The notes below the pieces were generated by a model. The model worked only from the letters and a program-made list of their open reading frames with translations. It was not told the origin of the DNA and searched no databases. The translations under genes and the position numbers were made by a program. A stretch of 64,000 nt of DNA. Origin: Monosporascus cannonballus. Its lineage: Eukaryota > Ascomycota > Sordariomycetes > Xylariales. How positions within the stretch are numbered: position 1 is the first letter of the stretch; each line of letters opens with the position of its first letter. The stretch covers positions 62,001-126,000 of the forward strand of contig QJNS01000096.1 of assembly GCA_004154925.1 (NCBI GenBank), read 5' to 3'. Of this stretch, positions 59,654 through 64,000 are shown in pieces.

Positions 59654-60108
59654 TTATTCTTTTTCGAGGCGCTTAAATTTTTTTATGGCCTTTATACTTT
59701 GAATATTGCGATAAAGCATTTCCATATTACGATAACGAAATAGCCACCTTTGTTTTTGCAAATGATTTAATTTGTTGGCGGCGGTACGCAACGTTTTACG
59801 AGTTTGTTCTTTTTTATATTTTAAACGGTCTTTTTCGTTAAGAAATTTTGGTATTCGGCCTTTAAAGGACCAAAAACGTTATAAGGACCCTTATAATAAA
59901 TATATTGCGCATATTTTAAAAACCTTCGAACAACTTTATATTCCGTATTTTCCTTTTCGTAACGGGAATAAGAAAATATTTTGAAATTAAGACGTTTAAT
60001 ACGTTCTAAGAGAATTAAATCGTTAATACGCTTACGGAAACGAAATTTTTCGATTCGGCCTGATATAATAAATATGTAAAAAGGAAAGTTACCTACCGAA
60101 ACTAACAA
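59654..60108 (-). pseudogene. Antisense ORF of chromovirus C: Zn2Cys6-spaced module plus coiled coil (decayed)
   Basis: Minus strand, between chromodomain and 3' LTR. The N-terminal part is basic (SGRIEKFRFRKRIN). It is followed by FSYSRYEKENTEYKVV, RRFLKYAQYIYYKGPYNVFG and PLKAEY. Tyrosines TAT/TAC at six positions sit at spacing X2, X6, X8, X2, X6, the CX2CX6CX5-12CX2CX6-8C spacing of fungal Zn(II)2Cys6 clusters, and each is one G-to-A step from Cys. After a 1-base loss near 59845 the frame continues as RKTLRTAANKLNHLQKQRWL and IKKFKRLEKE to the TAA at 59654. Equivalent frames exist in A and D. Reading it as a zinc-cluster/coiled-coil protein is inference. Confidence 0.6.
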
Positions 60109-60157
60109 ACAAATAATTTGATCTTTAGGGACAAAAATCCTGGAAAAGGGAAGATTA

Positions 60158-60565
60158 TGTTATAATTTAACGGTCTTAGCTATTTTTCAAACAGTCGAAA
60201 CCACGAAAAGGTTAATTCCGAACCAAGCCAAGACGTTACGTAACTGGCTCAAAGGTCTTAAGGCGCCAAGCACCTTAAGCCCTTTAAGCCAGCAGGAAAA
60301 GCTTAAAGGGCTTAACGGGCTTAAGGATTTAAGCCGCTTAAGAATTTTAAACCAAGGCAAGGATATATATGTTTATTATTTTTATAATTTAGATAACTTT
60401 AATTTGCAATATTTATTAATACTAATCGTTTATAATAAAGCATTTCCGGTATTAAGAGATGTAATATGTTATTATATTTATTGCTCAGATTCCCACGATA
60501 TTTCTGCTTATATAAACCTGTCAACTTAAGATTTAATAGTTGGTTAAATCTTATAGGCCGTTATA
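60158..60565 (+). repeat. 3' LTR of chromovirus C (408 bp)
   Basis: TGTTATAATTTAACGG... to ...AGGCCGTTATA, then CGATA. Same length as the 5' LTR, with C/T and G/A differences. Confidence 0.9.
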
Positions 60566-60570
60566 CGATA

Positions 60571-60984
60571 ATATTAATATATATCTCGAAAGTTTTTCCG
60601 AATACCCTAAAGATATTAATAAATAACTGTTTTTCAAACGTATATTCGCTTAGCTTACAAAGCATAATAAATTAAGTTATTTGCCTAAATTAAATAATTC
60701 GTAATTAGTTTTATTTAATTTATAAAACAAAGCAATTATTATATAAATTAATACGCAATTAATAATAATTTTATTTTTAAAGTAAATTGGATTTTAGTTC
60801 GTTATATTTTAATATTATTATAATTTTTACCTAATAGGTACCCGTGGGTAATTAGCTCGTAAGTGGGTAATTGTGAGTATTTTTGAAAAAATGCCAAGAT
60901 TACTCACGGTTACCCACCCATGGTCGTGGGTAGTCCGTGGGTACCCATTGGGTACCCATTGAGTACCCATTGCAAACCCTACTA
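60571..60984. mobile_element. Right terminal part of a GGGTACCC-type (hAT/MITE-like) element
   Basis: About 260 bp of AT-rich sequence followed, from 60830, by GGGTACCC, CCCATGG and CCGTGGGTA palindromes. It ends with CCCATTGCAAACCCTA, the same terminus as the 211-bp MITE. The subterminal phrases resemble those of the 8.4-kb element. The matching left end is not in this window next to a TAACC-type repeat, so the element is truncated or its left arm was separated by later insertions. It abuts the LYS9 pseudogene. Confidence 0.7.
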
Positions 60985-61052
60985 TAACCATTGATGAGTC
61001 AGTCCCATCTAAACGAGACCTCTACCTAAGATTTATATGCCCTTGCAAAGCT

Positions 61053-62535
61053 TGCCGAACACTCTCCACCGGTCAAGAATTAGCTGCTGATCGTCCTCGC
61101 ATTACGGCCATTTCACTCGATGTCCCGTCTCTTGAATTGGAAAGCACCGTCGCTGAGCATGACCTTGTTATCTCACTTGTGCCTTTCATATACCACGCAG
61201 ATGTTATCCGCTCAGCCATCAAAGGCAAGACGCAGGTTGTTACCACAAGCTATGTCTCACCCGCCATCAAGGAGCTCAACGGCGCGGCTAAGGAAGCAGG
61301 AATTACGGTGCTGAATGAAGTTGGTGTCGACCCCGGGGTGGACCACCTTTATGCCATCAAAGTGATCAGAGAAGTGCATGAGAAAGGCGGAAAGGTACTG
61401 GCTAAACCTGTTTCTAGGATAGGATTTCCGTCTAGTTAACATAAATTATAGGTCCGGGAAATTTATTCCTATTGTGGTGGGCTGAGAGCTCCTGAGGTAA
61501 CAGACAATCCTCTCAAATTGAAAGTAAGTAAACGTATCATTCACTGAATGAACAGTAGCTCAAGCTGAGTCTGAAATTAGTTTTCATGGTCGCCACGCGG
61601 TGCCTTGCTCTCTCAGTATAACTCAGCCACCTTTCTTAAGGACGGAAAGGTGGTGGAAATCCCGAAAGACAAAGTGATGGCGAGCGCTATCCCCTACTAG
61701 GTCATAGACGGGTACTCCTTCCTGGCCTACCCCAACCGGAACTCTGTCCCATTCCGCGAGTTTTACCAAATTCCGGAAGCCCAGACTATCATTCGGGGTT
61801 CACTGAGGTATGATGGCAACCCCCAGTTGGTCAAGGCCTTGATCGACATTGGATGGCTAGATGTCGAGGCCAAAGACTGGTTGTCGCCCGGTATTACGTG
61901 GGCTCAAATTCAGCAGAGGACAACTTCGGCAAGTTCCAGCTCCGAGCGTGATCTCCTTGTGAGGGTGGATGAGTGCTGTAGCTTTAGAAGTTCCGAAGAA
62001 CGAAACAGCGTCATCGCAGGGCTGCGATGGATTGGCCTGTTCTCGGATGCACCGGCGCCAGTGCAGGGCAACTTACTTGACACAGTCTCCGCGCATCTGG
62101 ATAAAGTGTGCAAATTTCGACCTGGATAGCGAGACTTGGTTATGTTTCAGCATAAATTCGTTGTAGAATGGCAGGAAGGCATAAAGGCAAGCAACAATGA
62201 TTGCTTCAGCTTTCAATGCGCTTTAAAGGTTATCTGACCTAACTTAAAGAACACTAGGAAACGATCACGTCCACCATGGAACTGCTCGGCGACCCTTCAG
62301 GCTACTCAGCAATGTCCAAGTCAGTCGGTCTCACATGCGGATCGCAACCCAAATGCTACTCGACAGGCATCCCGCTATCGCAAAGCCCGGTGTGGTGGCG
62401 CCATACACCAGTGAAATGTGCGATGCCTTGCGGGAGAAGGTTGAGGCAGAAGGCATCAAGCTTGTTGAGAGGGTTATCTCACGGGAAAGGCCTTCACTTC
62501 TTTCGCAAGCTAGCGCAGAGAGACGACCCAAGTGA
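61053..62535 (+). pseudogene. LYS9: Saccharopine dehydrogenase (L-glutamate forming), 5'-truncated and mutated
   Basis: The family sequence starts at 61053 (CRTLSTGQELAADRPRITAI), about 30 residues into a normal protein. It continues with VAEHDLVISLVPFIYHADVI and ITVLNEVGVDPGVDHLYAIK to HEKGGK. Two introns are preserved (61395-61451 and 61524-61580) around REIYSYCGGLRAPEVTDNPL. Then FSWSPRGALLSQYNSATFLK, GYSFLAYPNRNSVPFREFYQ and GLRWIGLFSD follow. Defects: no first exon; TAG at 61698-61700; TAG at 62127-62129; and a 1-base loss near 62340 before ATQMLLDRHPAIAKPG and GVVAPYTSEMCDALREKVEA. The enzyme makes saccharopine in fungal lysine synthesis, so a working copy presumably exists elsewhere. 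Its 5' edge lies about 70 bp from the element end at 60984. Confidence 0.9.
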
Positions 62536-64000
62536 ATTGTCATAGAATAGAGGTATCTCTTAGTTATTAAGCCCTAAGAGCACCGCAACAACCATATTCC
62601 GGTACTCCTACAATATATAAAAAGCTTTCTGGCCACAATTCTTTAAAGTTTAGTTTTAACAAAACAATTATTACTTCTCATATTTTATATAACTTTATCT
62701 CTCGATTACCTTAATTAAAATAATTATAAACCCGGTATTTTAATTACGTAAAATAATTGCCGTTAAATTAATTTCAACTTTTTTCATTAAATTACACTTT
62801 ATTCCCGTTAGTATATCGAATAATTCAATATCTAAGTATATAATTCTTAAAAATTACTTTACTCATCTTAATTAATTTTTTATATTACATTGAAGGTTTT
62901 TACGCTGTATTTAAAATGTTATTACTTTAAATAAGCTTGACATAAAATAATTTACAAACGTTATCTAATTCTTGTCGTTCAAAATATGTTCCAGAATATA
63001 ATGCTCAAACGAGAAAAATACGTTAAAACTTTAACGAAAACCTCGTTTAATACACCTTCATTTTAAAATTTTCAAATAAAGTAAAACATTTCGAAAAGAA
63101 ATGGATAATTTCCAAAATCAATATTTGTAATACGAATATTTAAATATAAATTATTATAATAATAGAAAATTAAATGGTGAAAAAGGTGGATTCTAGTTTA
63201 ATAATACGAAACAAAATATAATTTTTACGGTATATAAAAAATATTATAAATATTTACGCCAAGTTAAAATAAATTACTTAAAATGTTATTAATAATATAA
63301 AAGTTATTTTAGCATTTGTATCTTATTAAAAATATATAATGTTAGAAAATAAGATATACGATTATTATTAAATATTTTATAAACGCTTTAATACAATATT
63401 CTATTTAATTAAGCTAAACGAAAACTTTTTAAATTTATTTACGATAAATTCTTTACAATCTTTTTTTAATATTTAAGATATATAAAAGTTAATTTTCAGC
63501 CTTATAATATCAGATTAATTTGTGGACGAAATTTAAAGTTTTTAAATTAAATATAACATCGTTATTAAATCTTATTTTTTTGGAATTTAATACGCTTAAA
63601 CATTTTCTAAAAATAGTAAATATATATTTTATACATTAAATAGCAAGTATTTGCCAAACAAATATCAAATAGGTGAAATTATGTTTTACGATTCCGAAAG
63701 TAATTATTTAGAAAAATCTTCATTTTAATTTAAAGAAAATAAAAGACAAGTTTAAAAAGTCTACAAATTTAAGAATTAAAAATAACTTTATTATAAATAT
63801 TTCACATTTTTAAAATAAAACAATTAAACCGGAAATAAGAGTCCTATAATTAATAATATTATTTGGTATGATAATATTAATATGATATTAATTAATATAA
63901 ATTGCTATATGTTTATTAAAGTATTTTAGAAATTAATAGATATATATATTCCGATAGATATCTGATAATGTAATATACGTTAAATAATGATTTTAAAAAC
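62536..64000. other. 3' flank of LYS9 pseudogene, then AT-rich block
   Basis: About 100 bp of ordinary sequence, then from about 62640 to the window end AT-rich sequence. It retains somewhat more CpA/TpG than the blocks to the left. There are no open frames, LTR pair or palindrome array. It is probably another degraded repeat that extends beyond the window. Confidence 0.55.

Larger units (their letters stand above)
53789..60565 (+). mobile_element. Chromovirus C (Ty3/gypsy), complete, RIP-inactivated
   Basis: LTRs of identical length, 408 bp, at 53789-54196 and 60158-60565. Exact target duplication CGATA at 53784-53788 and 60566-60570. Total 6,777 bp. Plus-strand order: gag from about 54470, with a Cys-rich region near 55300; RT about 56830-57450 with the active-site codons for YLDD intact at 57289-57300; RNase H near 57700-58100; integrase zinc region and core about 58250-58950; and a chromodomain at 59398-59505 (VEKIFDIRK, YLIKWKKYPKSENTWKP). 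Frequent TAA/TAG codons in place of Trp and Gln leave no usable frame. A purine tract precedes the 3' LTR. Chromoviruses are the chromodomain branch of Metaviridae common in fungi. Confidence 0.92.

Overview
The window looks like nuclear DNA of a filamentous ascomycete (Pezizomycotina). Genes have short spliceosomal introns, encode fungal families (GPR1/FUN34/YaaH transporter, fructosyl amino acid oxidase, RBR ubiquitin ligase, LYS9), and sit in islands of ordinary base composition separated by very AT-rich blocks. In those blocks C survives mostly as CpG, CpA is scarce and TpA abundant, and related repeat copies differ by C-to-T/G-to-A. That is the footprint of repeat-induced point mutation (RIP). 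I cannot name the species.

Layout: 1-1418 is an ordinary island with the 3' end of a broken DUF7918-like gene. 1419-9806 is an 8.4-kb AT-rich element with TAGGG...CCCTA ends and an 8-bp target duplication (hAT-like), inserted in an exon of that gene, whose 5' part continues at 9815-10705. 10706-27530 is a gene island: an intact acetate-transporter-type gene, about 5 kb without convincing genes, a secreted-protein gene split by a 211-bp MITE, two decayed cysteine-rich secreted-protein genes, an intact RBR E3 ligase gene, a GC-rich methyltransferase-like gene and an intact 7-exon amadoriase gene. 27531-60985 is a nest of RIP-mutated mobile elements: a 1.5-kb gag-only LTR element (E), a second MITE copy, chromovirus A carrying a Ty3/gypsy element B inside it, chromovirus D (minus strand), a long-TIR DNA element, chromovirus C, and a terminal piece of another GGGTACCC-type element. 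61053-62535 is a LYS9 (saccharopine dehydrogenase) pseudogene missing its 5' end, and 62640-64000 is again AT-rich.

Target duplications give the element borders: A TCACT/TTACT, B CCTAA, C CGATA, E ATATC, hAT-like ACCAAGGG. The only intact host genes I would defend are the transporter, the RBR ligase, the methyltransferase-like gene and the amadoriase. The rest of the coding material is dead or dying, through element insertion or RIP-type nonsense changes.

The two observations I find most interesting are these. First, the chromovirus family carries an antisense reading frame between integrase and 3' LTR whose layout (six cysteine positions, now Tyr, at Zn2Cys6 spacing, then a coiled coil) looks like a captured regulator. 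Second, the small LTR element E has an 11-nt LTR segment exactly complementary to the 11 nt directly after its 5' LTR, the arrangement used by self-priming Tf1-type retrotransposons.
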